From contig CAJMNI010000037.1 of the NCBI GenBank assembly GCA_905214735.1, positions 1 to 24,462 of the forward strand: a stretch of DNA of 24,462 nucleotides. The letters are read 5' to 3'. Shown here piece by piece: positions 1 through 7,499 of this stretch. Each line of letters starts with the position of its first letter. Positions within the stretch are counted from its first letter, which is position 1. The position numbers were made by a program, and so were the translations under genes. The notes below the pieces were generated by a model that worked only from the letters and a program-made list of their open reading frames with translations, had not been told where the DNA came from and did no database searches. The stretch comes from an uncultured bacterium. Its GTDB lineage: Bacteria; Bacteroidota; Bacteroidia; Bacteroidales; Muribaculaceae.

Positions 1-5
1 CACTT

Positions 6-19
6 GGCTCCTCGGAGCC
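6..19. other. Short GC-rich hairpin at left edge
   Basis: GGCTCC (6-11) and GGAGCC (14-19) are perfect complements around a 2-base centre. It lies about 65 bases before the first gene and could be the end of a terminator of an upstream gene outside the window. No T-run follows, so this is only a suggestion. Confidence 0.25.
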
Positions 20-83
20 GTTAACAAATTCTCAAAAAATAACCGAAGTATTGTAGAAGGACATTTTAGAAAGATAGGCATAT

Positions 84-1319
84 ATGAGAAAATTTATCTT
101 TGCAGTTATAGGAGCAATCGCTCTTTTGGCGGCCGTCAGCGTGATGACAATGGGGAGTAATTCTTCACTAAGTCTTAACCCTTTCGCGCAATCCTCTGCT
201 GAAGATCCGGAGGGGGATGAGCCGGAGGCGTTATGGATTGATACTGTCATGTATGCCAAAGGTCACGCCTTCGGCTTTCGCGGTGATATCACCGACTGGG
301 GAGGATGGTATTTTGATACGGTTTATGTAGGCGAAGACCGGATGATGACTTATGATTCGGTCGGTCCGTCGACTCTGAAACTAAGTCTCGTTACACGAGA
401 TCTTATCCTGGATCTCGGAGATCCTTATGCGATTCTTAAGATAAAAAATTTCATGCAACCGCTTCCCGGATTCAAGCTGTTCCGAAAAAGTTATGAACAG
501 CGTCTTGACTCCGTTGTCGACGAGGAGTATGGAGCTTACAATTATATGGGCTCATTTACTTTTTTGGCGGAATGCCCCGACAGCTCCATTAAGGATCGAG
601 CCGCGATCAACCGTTTTATATGCGATCTATCAGGAATATCGGAGAGCGAAAAAGTTAAGATTCCCGGCGTGTCGGCCTTATATGCCGGAATCAGTCAGAC
701 GAAAAACTACAGGCCTGTCTATACCGGAGATGCCGGCAATATTGAGTCTCTTTCTGATTTTCTGGCTCATAAGACATTCGAGAACTGGATTAGGGGAGGT
801 GAGTTTGGCATGGGGTCAAGCGAATATGTCATATCGATCAAAGCCAATATTTATAATCCGAGGTTCGTTACACTGAGCAAGTTTGAATACGACAGGATAG
901 GATCCGGGCATGGGATGTATACCGAAACATTTCACACAATGGATATGCAGACAGGTAAAGAGCTTTCCAACGAAGATATATTCATCCCGAAATCTGAGGA
1001 GAAAGTAAAAGAGCTGTTGTATGACGTGATGTCCAAAGATCCGCGCTACACCGGATGGAATAGGGATGTTAAAACCGCCGACGATGTGAGAGACATGATG
1101 GAATCCCGGAAATCCGGGGATGGAGAATCAGATGAAACCGAATCAGGAGAAGATTCCGGATTTATCTTGCCGGAGGGAGCATTGACCGGCGATGGCATAC
1201 TCTTCTCATTCCAGCCATACGAGATCGGATGCTGGGCATCCGGCGCATTTCATTTTGTAGTTCCTTACCGGGAATTGATGCCATTCCTGACCAAGAAGGC
1301 AAAACTCCTGATAAAATAA
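84..1319 (+). CDS. RsiV/DUF3298-type exported protein
   Basis: A 411-residue protein with an N-terminal hydrophobic segment (about residues 4-22) that serves as a signal peptide or membrane anchor, followed by an acidic linker. The C-terminal third matches the DUF3298/RsiV pattern: a GHGMYTETFHTMDMQTGKEL stretch, then an ILFSFQPYEIGCWASGAFHF stretch and the VPYRELMPFL ending that is typical of the family. RsiV proteins bind lysozyme and inhibit an ECF sigma factor in Firmicutes; in Bacteroidales most members are stand-alone envelope proteins of unknown role, and no sigma factor lies next to this one. A Gly/Glu/Ser-rich insert (residues roughly 338-360) separates parts of the C-terminal domain. 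The ATG at 84 is chosen because the signal segment begins there. A strong hairpin terminator follows, so it is probably monocistronic. Base use looks more AT-rich than in genes after 4400. Confidence 0.75.
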   Translation: MRKFIFAVIGAIALLAAVSVMTMGSNSSLSLNPFAQSSAEDPEGDEPEALWIDTVMYAKGHAFGFRGDITDWGGWYFDTVYVGEDRMMTYDSVGPSTLKLSLVTRDLILDLGDPYAILKIKNFMQPLPGFKLFRKSYEQRLDSVVDEEYGAYNYMGSFTFLAECPDSSIKDRAAINRFICDLSGISESEKVKIPGVSALYAGISQTKNYRPVYTGDAGNIESLSDFLAHKTFENWIRGGEFGMGSSEYVISIKANIYNPRFVTLSKFEYDRIGSGHGMYTETFHTMDMQTGKELSNEDIFIPKSEEKVKELLYDVMSKDPRYTGWNRDVKTADDVRDMMESRKSGDGESDETESGEDSGFILPEGALTGDGILFSFQPYEIGCWASGAFHFVVPYRELMPFLTKKAKLLIK

Positions 1320-1326
1320 ACCTTAA

Positions 1327-1366
1327 AAACGGCGTGGTATCTATGGGAATAAATACCACGCCGTTT
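1327..1366 (+). terminator. 14-bp hairpin terminator after the DUF3298 gene
   Basis: AAACGGCGTGGTAT (1327-1340) is perfectly complementary to ATACCACGCCGTTT (1353-1366) with a 12-base loop, starting 8 bases after the stop codon. The A-rich and T-rich ends make it usable in both directions. This is a clear intrinsic terminator shape. Confidence 0.8.
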
Positions 1367-1459
1367 GCGTCAAATGAAGTGTAAATTATGTGCCGGGTTT
1401 ACTTTGCGGTAACAGCGATAATAATTTTGCCAATATTTTCGGGGTCTGTGGTTTTTTAT

Positions 1460-1467
1460 TATTTTTG
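1460..1467 (+). promoter_or_regulatory. Possible -7 element for the AraC-type gene
   Basis: TATTTTTG fits the Bacteroidetes -7 consensus TAnnTTTG, about 100 bases before the ATG at 1570. At the expected distance upstream there is only TTTTC (1436-1440), a weak -33 element. The assignment rests on the -7 match and position. Confidence 0.35.
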
Positions 1468-1569
1468 CATTGATTTGTGTATCTATCTTATGCCGATGTT
1501 TTATCGGTTGTTAAATTTTGTTCTGAACGGCGGTTGTAAGCCGACTTTATCAGCTAAACCATAGTCTGT

Positions 1570-2331
1570 ATGCTTGACTTAACCTTTATTCTATCTTTTA
1601 CCATTCGGCCTGTGTCCGAGTTTTTCTCTATGTCTGCATTTTCCGATGATCGGGAGATGTATATTCCGGTGTTTGTCGGTATGGCGACAATCGCCTTTTT
1701 TCTTGTGCTGACATTTATGTTGCGCAGGAACCGGCATATAAATCTGCTTATGCGCCGTGAGGAGATTCCGGAGGCCGAGGATTCGGAAAATGATCCGCTG
1801 TCGGAGCAATTGACCGATGAACCTCTATATGCAGATTCGGTCACCGAGAATGATGCTGATTTTTCCGGCGATGCTCCGGAAGTTGCGCGTCAGAGCGAAG
1901 TCTCCCCGTCTGCCGATCCGTCCGCGCCGGCGGTCGGACCCAACGGACTCTCCCGATCGAAAGCGGAAGAGATATGGGGCCAGATCATGCATGAGATGGA
2001 GGATAACCGGATCTTCACGGATACATCCGTGACCCGCGACAATTTCTCCGAACGGATCGGCTGCAACCACACATGGTTCTCGCAAGTGATCCGTGAGAAA
2101 ACCGGACTCTCTTATCCCAACTTCATGAACCAACGCCGAGTGCATGAGGCGATGAAGATGCTCGCCGAGCCGTCGCTGAAAATCTCGATGAAACAGTTGT
2201 CCTCTTCGCTCGGTTTCCTCACCCCCTCGACATTCTATATCGCCTTCCGGAAAATTGCCGGAATGTCGCCTGCAGATTATAGGAAAAAGATGATGGAAAC
2301 CCTCTCTGATGAGAGCGGAGAGGTGAAATGA
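1570..2331 (+). CDS. Membrane-anchored AraC-family transcriptional regulator
   Basis: A 253-residue protein. Residues about 31-52 form a single transmembrane helix followed by RRNRHINLLMRR, whose basic residues suggest the remainder is cytoplasmic. Residues 65-130 are a low-complexity acidic, Ser/Pro/Ala-rich linker. Residues about 130-242 form an AraC-type double helix-turn-helix, with the second motif readable as SLGFLTPSTFYIAFRKIAGM followed by SPADYRKKM. AraC-type domains tethered by a membrane helix are common in Bacteroidales, where they can act as surface-signal regulators; here there is no periplasmic sensor or tetratricopeptide domain, only about 30 residues before the helix, so the signal input is unclear. 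The ATG at 1570 is kept because it gives the full hydrophobic N-terminus; a later in-frame ATG at 1630 would still keep the helix. The target genes are unknown. Confidence 0.75.
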   Translation: MLDLTFILSFTIRPVSEFFSMSAFSDDREMYIPVFVGMATIAFFLVLTFMLRRNRHINLLMRREEIPEAEDSENDPLSEQLTDEPLYADSVTENDADFSGDAPEVARQSEVSPSADPSAPAVGPNGLSRSKAEEIWGQIMHEMEDNRIFTDTSVTRDNFSERIGCNHTWFSQVIREKTGLSYPNFMNQRRVHEAMKMLAEPSLKISMKQLSSSLGFLTPSTFYIAFRKIAGMSPADYRKKMMETLSDESGEVK

Positions 2332-2431
2332 CGGCCTTGGAAATGCAAGCTTTCCGATGATGAGGTTTTTACAGAATATAGTGAAAAAGTCTGCAGAAAA
2401 TCAAAGCATCGTATTTGGCTAATGTGTAAAA

Positions 2432-2460
2432 TTGACCAATTTTATATAAAATTAAGTCAA
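2432..2460. repeat. AT-rich palindrome downstream of the AraC-type gene
   Basis: AATTTTATATAAAATT (2438-2453) is a perfect 16-bp palindrome, flanked almost symmetrically by TTGAC (2432-2436) and GTCAA (2456-2460). It begins about 100 bases after the regulator stop. It could be a weak terminator hairpin or a protein-binding dyad; the sequence alone does not decide. Confidence 0.45.
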
Positions 2461-2528
2461 TCATTGGATCTGAAAGTTCTAAATTAGTCTTAAATAGACC
2501 AAACATAGAATCCAAACAATCAAACATA

Positions 2529-2572
2529 TATTTTAGCCAGAGGCAGGATGGTGCACGCGGTTGGCTAAAATA
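2529..2572. repeat. 11-bp inverted repeat before the predicted ncRNA promoter
   Basis: TATTTTAGCCA (2529-2539) is perfectly complementary to TGGCTAAAATA (2562-2572), with one extra G:T pair inside and a 21-base centre that contains GTGCAC. The arms are AT-rich at the base and GC-rich toward the loop. It lies immediately upstream of the promoter at 2585-2616, so it may terminate readthrough or bind a regulator. Confidence 0.5.
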
Positions 2573-2584
2573 AAACAGTATTTA

Positions 2585-2616
2585 TTTGCCCGTACGGGCG
2601 ATTTTATATTCCTTTG
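2585..2616 (+). promoter_or_regulatory. Bacteroidetes-type promoter with a palindrome in the spacer
   Basis: TTTG (2585-2588) is a consensus -33 element and TTCCTTTG (2609-2616) is a good -7 element, separated by 20 bases, the spacing expected for the Bacteroidetes housekeeping sigma factor. The spacer begins with the 12-bp perfect palindrome GCCCGTACGGGC (2588-2599), an operator-like position. Transcription would start near 2623 and run into a gap without a protein gene. Confidence 0.6.
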
Positions 2617-2622
2617 CAGTGT

Positions 2623-2880
2623 GAAAGCAATTTCGGCTGTCGGCTGTGGTTGAGCCGATGGTGTCAGGTTAAAATATTATGGTATTACAATCCTGTTGAG
2701 TTGCAGATCAGCTGCTGAGACAGCAGCAAGTCTGTGTGAAGCTGTCAGTCGACAGTTTCAATGATTATCCTTAAGGGAATCGCGCCTGAGAAGGCACCGG
2801 TTTACCGAACAAGCAAACTTCAATGGAGTAAGTAGATTAAGGTTGAATGAAGTGAGGCGCCCGCTGGGCGCCTCAGCTTA
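2623..2880 (+). ncRNA. Predicted free-standing structured non-coding RNA, family not recognised
   Basis: About 260 bases between a consensus promoter and a terminator hairpin hold no credible reading frame and several local stems: GAAA-GCAA-TTTC (a GNRA-type loop), TCGGCT/AGCCGA (2640-2658), GCTGCT/AGCAGC (2711-2727), CTGTC/GACAG (2742-2755), and TTCAA/TTGAA (2819-2847). The next gene (2982-4187) is on the opposite strand, so this is not a leader or riboswitch of that gene. Size and promoter-to-terminator layout fit a trans-acting or housekeeping RNA such as 6S RNA or the Bacteroidales-1 motif, but I could not match conserved core bases of either. The 5' end is inferred from the promoter only. 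Confidence 0.5.
2853..2875 (+). terminator. Terminator hairpin of the predicted ncRNA
   Basis: TGAGGCGCCC (2853-2862) and GGGCGCCTCA (2866-2875) form a perfect 10-bp stem with a 3-base loop. The following bases GCTTATTTACG are only moderately T-rich. It would end the + strand transcript from 2623 and may also stop the opposing transcript of the 2982-4187 gene. Confidence 0.6.
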
Positions 2881-2918
2881 TTTACGCCCAAGTATAGGGC
2901 CTTTAGGGCTTAGGGTTG

Positions 2919-2967
2919 GCGGCGCTTGCTGAGGATGGCTGGCGTGGCTCTGCGGCGCTTGCTGAGG
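2919..2967. repeat. 16-bp direct repeat
   Basis: GCGGCGCTTGCTGAGG occurs at 2919-2934 and again identically at 2952-2967, just beyond the 3' end of the minus-strand FMN-binding gene. The gap between copies is 17 bases. No function is evident; replication slippage is the simplest origin. Confidence 0.7.
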
Positions 2968-2981
2968 CGGGTGGGGGCGAT

Positions 2982-4187
2982 CTATTTTAGTTCGAGGCGG
3001 AGGAGGGTGCCGGTGGGGCAGAGGAAGCGGCAGAAGGGGCGCGGGATGACGAGCGCGAGCAGTGTGAAGAGGATGCCGGTCACTATCACGGTCGGCGAGG
3101 CCGTCTTCACCATGAAGGCAGTGAAGATCTCATGGTCGATCCATTGCGTGAAAAAGCCTAACCAGAGGAAGATGAGCAACACTGCCCAGATGATCATCCG
3201 GCAGAGGTCGAGCGCTTTGACGAGCCTTACCGACATTCGGATCTTCTTCCTGCAGCAGAGTCCGGCAAGGTCCTGCAGCGAACCGAACGGGCATACATGT
3301 CCGCAGTAATAACCGGTCTTGCCAAACAGTGGGTAGATGAATCCCACGATAAGAAGCAGAATAGTGACGATCGCCGCCGCAGAGGCAGCGATTCCATTGG
3401 CCGTCACCCCTATGAGCATTGCATAGTCTATGAAAGTCCCCGACCAGAAACCGAGTACACCGACGTTGAGCAAGTCCTGGATTATGCGGTAACGTTTGCT
3501 TTTCAGGAAGAGAGGGATCACCATCCCCGTCAGTAGCACGATCATAGCCGCGATCATGCTTGCCGACATCCCGTCGTAGCCGGAGCCGCCGGTGGCCGCG
3601 ATCCCTGCATCGGCCTCCTTGCCCTTTGCATCCCGGAGTTCGATACCCTTCGCCGCGCCAGCCTTCACGTTTTCGATGAAAGCGCGCGAAGAGAAAGTGG
3701 CGCCGCTGGCGGCATCAGGGGTGAGACGCGCCGCCTCGTCGAGAGTTTTGCCGTCGAAGGCGCGGATGAGACCCTGTTCGGTGAGTTGGGCGAAAAATTC
3801 GGGCGACTCCGCGTTGGGAAGCGGCGACACGGAATCGATCCGTCCGTTGCTCACGTAAATCTTTACCGGCACCGGACCCGCATAACCTGTTGCCTTGCAA
3901 AGCGAAGCTGTGTTGATCGCAAACGATCCGTTTTTGCCCGGCGTAATGGCTCCGTCATCAGGCGTTGAAGCGGAGGCGCTGGCTGATTGGGAGGCTGATT
4001 CTACAGTTGTTTCGGCGGTCGTATCGGCGCCTGAATTGCTGCCGATGTCGGTGCCGAAGATGCGGCCGCGCAGTGTCACGGCGAGCGACGCGACAATGGC
4101 GAAAACAAGAATGAATGATAGCAATCTATGCCAAAAGGAGCTGTGACGGTGAGGTTTACCGTGGGGAATCATGTCAGACATATTCAT
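2982..4187 (-). CDS. NosR-like FMN-binding and 4Fe-4S membrane electron-transfer protein
   Basis: A 401-residue membrane protein. Residues 22-39 are a first membrane segment, followed by a Ser/Ala/Thr-rich linker and an FMN-binding domain (about 88-182). The sequence DAASGATFSS (158-167) matches the ApbE-dependent flavinylation motif, with Thr164 the likely covalent FMN site. Residues 210-385 hold about five membrane helices and two CxxxCP motifs, CGHVCPFG (295-302) and CRFLCPTG (386-393), as in NosR/RnfG-type fusions that pass electrons across the membrane. The protein ends only about ten residues after the second motif. Inferred role: electron transfer from a membrane donor to an envelope acceptor. 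ApbE is encoded nearby at 7500-8525. It is transcribed alone toward the predicted ncRNA. Start: ATG at 4187, giving a short cytoplasmic N-terminus; a second in-frame ATG is only two codons later. Confidence 0.82.
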   Translation of the reverse strand: MNMSDMIPHGKPHRHSSFWHRLLSFILVFAIVASLAVTLRGRIFGTDIGSNSGADTTAETTVESASQSASASASTPDDGAITPGKNGSFAINTASLCKATGYAGPVPVKIYVSNGRIDSVSPLPNAESPEFFAQLTEQGLIRAFDGKTLDEAARLTPDAASGATFSSRAFIENVKAGAAKGIELRDAKGKEADAGIAATGGSGYDGMSASMIAAMIVLLTGMVIPLFLKSKRYRIIQDLLNVGVLGFWSGTFIDYAMLIGVTANGIAASAAAIVTILLLIVGFIYPLFGKTGYYCGHVCPFGSLQDLAGLCCRKKIRMSVRLVKALDLCRMIIWAVLLIFLWLGFFTQWIDHEIFTAFMVKTASPTVIVTGILFTLLALVIPRPFCRFLCPTGTLLRLELK

Positions 4188-4338
4188 TTATAATGATATT
4201 TTTTTAGACCCCGGCGTTAACATTTTGTTTAATTCGAGCCAAGTCTGAATTGGGAACAGCATGAAAAATCTTGCGCCGATATATCGCGAAAAGCGCGAAA
4301 AATATTAACTTTACAGCCGGGAAAGAGGATATCGCTCC

Positions 4339-4410
4339 CCAATAAGATTCCGAACTCCAATAAGATTGCGAACTCAAAGAATATCTTGAACTCAAGAAAA
4401 TATTAACCCA
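4339..4410. repeat. 18-bp tandem repeat in divergent promoter region
   Basis: CCAATAAGATTCCGAACT (4339-4356) is followed directly by CCAATAAGATTGCGAACT (4357-4374), one mismatch, then by the decayed units 4375-4392 (ending TTGAACT) and 4393-4410. The array sits 17 to 90 bases before the start of the flavoprotein gene, inside the divergent gap 4188-4426. Besides this array the gap holds an AT-rich stretch with the small stem TCGCG/CGCGA near 4283-4297 and no gene I can support. Confidence 0.7.
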
Positions 4411-4426
4411 AACATACGAATCAGTC

Positions 4427-4999
4427 ATGAAAGAAGATAAGCGCACGGTGATAATCTACGTGCATCCCTACGAGAAGAGCTTCAACTCAGCCATGCTCGC
4501 CGAAATCTGCGGCAAACTGAAGGCTGACGAAGTCCCCTTCGACGTGATCGACCTCTATAAGGAGAACTTCAACCCCGTCTATCTCCCTGAAGAGTTAGCG
4601 CTTTTCAGCCGCGGCGAGTCGCTCGACCCGCTCGTGAAGAAATATCAGGATATATTGCGCGGCGCACGCCGGGTGATCTTCCAGTTCCCGATCTGGTGGA
4701 TGGAGGCTCCCGCCATGCTCAAAGGCTTCTTCGACAAGGTCATGATCCCCGGTTTCGGCTACGTGAAGGATGAAGCCGGCATGCTCGTGCCAGTGCTCGA
4801 CATCCCCGAGACACTTGTCGTCACCACCTCCGAAGCACCTACCGAAGTCTTCACCTCCTATTTCGAAGGCTACTTCATCCCCTTCATCCTGGGCACAGTC
4901 GGGATGCACGGCGCCCGGTGGCTCAATTGCCCCGGCATGACCACCGGCACCGACGCCGACCGAATGCAGTTTATCGAGACAGTGCTCTCGCGTCTGTAG
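4427..4999 (+). CDS. NAD(P)H:quinone oxidoreductase-like flavoprotein (flavodoxin-2 fold)
   Basis: A 190-residue protein, the normal length for the Flavodoxin_2/KefF/MdaB family. The beta-strand plus loop VIIYVHPYEKSFN (residues 8-20) is the phosphate-binding start of the fold, and the FQFPIWWMEAPAMLKGFFDK stretch (85-104) is the family signature that lines the flavin and substrate pocket. Members carry FMN or FAD non-covalently and make two-electron reductions of quinones, nitro compounds or similar electrophiles using NAD(P)H, in the cytoplasm. The exact substrate cannot be read from the sequence. It is divergent from the FMN-binding electron-transfer gene and lies 64 bases before the patatin gene on the same strand, so the two could share a transcript. 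The start ATG gives the standard N-terminus directly before the first beta strand. Confidence 0.85.
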   Translation: MKEDKRTVIIYVHPYEKSFNSAMLAEICGKLKADEVPFDVIDLYKENFNPVYLPEELALFSRGESLDPLVKKYQDILRGARRVIFQFPIWWMEAPAMLKGFFDKVMIPGFGYVKDEAGMLVPVLDIPETLVVTTSEAPTEVFTSYFEGYFIPFILGTVGMHGARWLNCPGMTTGTDADRMQFIETVLSRL

Positions 5000-5063
5000 A
5001 CTTTTTCCCGCCTCTGTTGTTTATACTGAAGAGGGGAGATAGTAAGGTATAAACATCAAGGTT

Positions 5064-7499
5064 ATGAGAAAAAGATATTTAATGATATTGCTGGCAGCGA
5101 TGTCGGCGCTTCCCTTTTCCGCACGCGCCGGAGGAGGAAAGGAACATAAACTCTTTCAGGAGGGTAGGACCTTCCTGGAGGAGGCTCGCCGTGACTCGGT
5201 GGAGCTGATAGAGCAGGGTCAGGAGTTGCCCGACAGCGACCGCGTCGAGGGACGCGAAAGCGTCGGACTGGTGCTGAGCGGCGGCGGTGCGAAGGGGATC
5301 GCCCATGTCGGCGTGATCAAGGCGCTTGAAGACAACGGCGTGCCGATCGATTATGTCACCGGTACGTCGATGGGCGCCATAGTCGGCAGCCTCTACAGTT
5401 GCGGCTGGTCGCCCGAGGAGATGATGGCGCTCTTCACCTCCCCCGACTTCATCGACTGGAGCACCGGCACCATCAGCAAGAAAAACATCTACTATTACTC
5501 CACGCCGCCCCATACTCCCAAGTGGCTAACGCTCAACGTGAACTTCAGCGGCGACCTCCCTCTTCCCACGCAGATCATCCCCACGAGCCTCGTCAGCCCG
5601 ATACCGATGAACATCGAGTTTCTCAAGCTCTACGGCCCATACTCCGTGCAGTGCCGCGAGAACTTCAACGATCTTTTCGTTCCCTTCCGGTGCGTCACGA
5701 GCGACGTCTACCGCAAGCATAAGATAGTGCTCGGCTCCGGATCGCTCGGCGACGCCGTGAGGGCCTCGATGAGTTTCCCGATGGTGTTCCGACCGATCAC
5801 CATCGACGGCGTACTCGTTTACGACGGCGGCATCTACGACAACTTCCCCGTCGACGTTATGCGTCATGACTTCGACCCCGACTTCATTGTCGGTGTCTCG
5901 GTGTCGAGCGCCGACACCAAACCGATGCGCGGCGACATGTATAGCCAGCTCGAGGATATGATCATCCAGAACAACGACTATTCCCTGCCGGCCGACAAGG
6001 GGGTGAAGATCCAGGTGCCGGTGCTGAATTTCGGCGTTCTGGCTTTTGACAAGGCGAAGACTATCTATGACATCGGTTATAAGACGGGTCTGGAGATGGT
6101 CGACTCGATCAAGAGCCGGCTGTCGCAGCGGGCATTTGTGCCCCTTGATTCGGTTACGGCCCGCCGGCGCCGGTTTGCCGCCGCCACTCCGCCGCTGGTG
6201 TTCGACTCCGTGCAGGTCACCGGGCTGAAACCCAACCAGTCGCGCTATCTCGCCTTCCTCTTCGAAGGGGAGGGGAAGTTCCGCGGTCCCTTCGATATCG
6301 ACAAGGCGGAGAAGGCCTATTACCGTGCAGTCACCGACGGAACGCTCTCCAACCTCGTGCCGCAGCTTATCTACAACCCCGACGACCACAACGTGCTGCG
6401 CCTCGACGCCACGCCGAAGCGTCCCTTCTCGCTGAGCATCGGCGGCTGGCTCACCACCTCCACCAACAGCATGCTCTATCTCTCCGCCGGATACCACACT
6501 CTGAGTTTCAACTCGCTCGACGTCTCTTTGAGCGGTTGGGTGGGGCAGTCATACCTCGCCGGAATGCTCACCGGGCGGTTCACCCTCCGCTCGCGCATCC
6601 CCTCCTTCATCAGGCTTGACCTCGTGGCGACGCGTCAGAAATATTACGATTCGGAAGTGCTTTTCTATCAGACCAATTCCCCGACCTTCATCACCGAGTC
6701 GGAGTTCTTCATCCGCGGAAGCTACATCTGGGCCATGGGCCGCAAGATGCGCGGCTATTCCCGCCTGGGGTTCGGCTATGTCAACGACCGCTATTTCACG
6801 GGCAGCGACATCAATTTCTCCGACCGCGGCCGCGACCGTTCGCATAATTTCGTGGGTATGGCGAAAGTCGGAATCGAACAGAGCACTCTCGACAACGAAC
6901 TTTACCCCGGCAGCGGTTCATTTATCGATGCCTACGTGGAGTTCCTCTACAAGGGAATGCGTTTCCACGGTGCCGATGATCCGAATCCGACGCATAGCCT
7001 CACCTGGACTCCGGCGGGAGTCGCCGAGGTCAACATCAAGCATTTCTTCCCGGTTGGAAGGCAGTTTGCCGTCGGCGCGCTCTTCAACGGCGTGGTGAGC
7101 GTTGAACGCATGCGCGAGAATTACACTGCCACGCTGATTCATTCCCCCGCCTTCGCGCCGACCCCGTCGACCAAGGGGTATTTCAACGCCGGATTCCGTG
7201 CGCCGAGCTATCTGGCCGGCGGCGTGATGCCGATGTGGAAACCGGTCCGCAACCTGCAGTTGCGCGGCGATTTCTACGTTTTCTCCCCGATCAGGAAGCT
7301 GAAGAATATGGGTAACGCTCCGGCTGAGTTCGGCGGCTGGTTCCGCAACGTGGAGTTTATGGGAGAGATAGCTGCGGTCTATAATCTGAGCTTCGCGTCG
7401 CTGTCGATCTATGGCAACTATCTCACTTCGCCGGCCCATAACTGGAACTTCGGCCTGAGTTTCGGCCTCTATTTCATGGCGCCGAAGCTGCTGAGATAA
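5064..7499 (+). CDS. Patatin-like phospholipase with POTRA-like and outer-membrane barrel domains
   Basis: An 811-residue protein with a signal peptide (about 1-22, ending SARA). Residues 65-270 are a patatin domain with every expected element: the oxyanion loop GGGAKG (73-78), the nucleophile elbow GTSMG with Ser102, and the DGG motif with Asp254 (DGGIYDNFP) completing the Ser-Asp dyad. Residues about 375-450 look like a single POTRA-type module, and residues about 455-811 alternate in beta-strand style and end in FGLYFMAPKLLR, fitting a BamA/Omp85-like 16-strand barrel. This is the PlpD-type layout: the enzyme would be displayed at or passed across the outer membrane and hydrolyse phospholipids. 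The natural substrate in Bacteroidales is not settled. Its stop codon directly abuts the stop of the convergent apbE gene with no room for a terminator between them. Confidence 0.88.
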   Translation: MRKRYLMILLAAMSALPFSARAGGGKEHKLFQEGRTFLEEARRDSVELIEQGQELPDSDRVEGRESVGLVLSGGGAKGIAHVGVIKALEDNGVPIDYVTGTSMGAIVGSLYSCGWSPEEMMALFTSPDFIDWSTGTISKKNIYYYSTPPHTPKWLTLNVNFSGDLPLPTQIIPTSLVSPIPMNIEFLKLYGPYSVQCRENFNDLFVPFRCVTSDVYRKHKIVLGSGSLGDAVRASMSFPMVFRPITIDGVLVYDGGIYDNFPVDVMRHDFDPDFIVGVSVSSADTKPMRGDMYSQLEDMIIQNNDYSLPADKGVKIQVPVLNFGVLAFDKAKTIYDIGYKTGLEMVDSIKSRLSQRAFVPLDSVTARRRRFAAATPPLVFDSVQVTGLKPNQSRYLAFLFEGEGKFRGPFDIDKAEKAYYRAVTDGTLSNLVPQLIYNPDDHNVLRLDATPKRPFSLSIGGWLTTSTNSMLYLSAGYHTLSFNSLDVSLSGWVGQSYLAGMLTGRFTLRSRIPSFIRLDLVATRQKYYDSEVLFYQTNSPTFITESEFFIRGSYIWAMGRKMRGYSRLGFGYVNDRYFTGSDINFSDRGRDRSHNFVGMAKVGIEQSTLDNELYPGSGSFIDAYVEFLYKGMRFHGADDPNPTHSLTWTPAGVAEVNIKHFFPVGRQFAVGALFNGVVSVERMRENYTATLIHSPAFAPTPSTKGYFNAGFRAPSYLAGGVMPMWKPVRNLQLRGDFYVFSPIRKLKNMGNAPAEFGGWFRNVEFMGEIAAVYNLSFASLSIYGNYLTSPAHNWNFGLSFGLYFMAPKLLR

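Noticed and set aside
95..102. TATCTTTG, a consensus -7 element, just after the start codon of the DUF3298 gene
   Set aside because: It lies inside the coding sequence of the signal peptide and has no TTTG at the -33 distance; likely chance.
2600..2880. Cobalamin or TPP riboswitch reading, from TTAAGGGAAT and CTGAGA words
   Set aside because: The B12 box, the CCGCAACTGT core and the TPP core words are missing, and no gene follows on the same strand.
4204..4446. 80-residue open frame on the minus strand in the divergent gap
   Set aside because: Its Ser/Tyr-rich stretch is produced by the 18-bp tandem repeats and it has no family resemblance.
5526..6497. 323-residue open frame antisense to the patatin gene
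   Set aside because: His/Val/Glu-rich shadow of a GC-rich coding strand; the sense gene has all its catalytic motifs.
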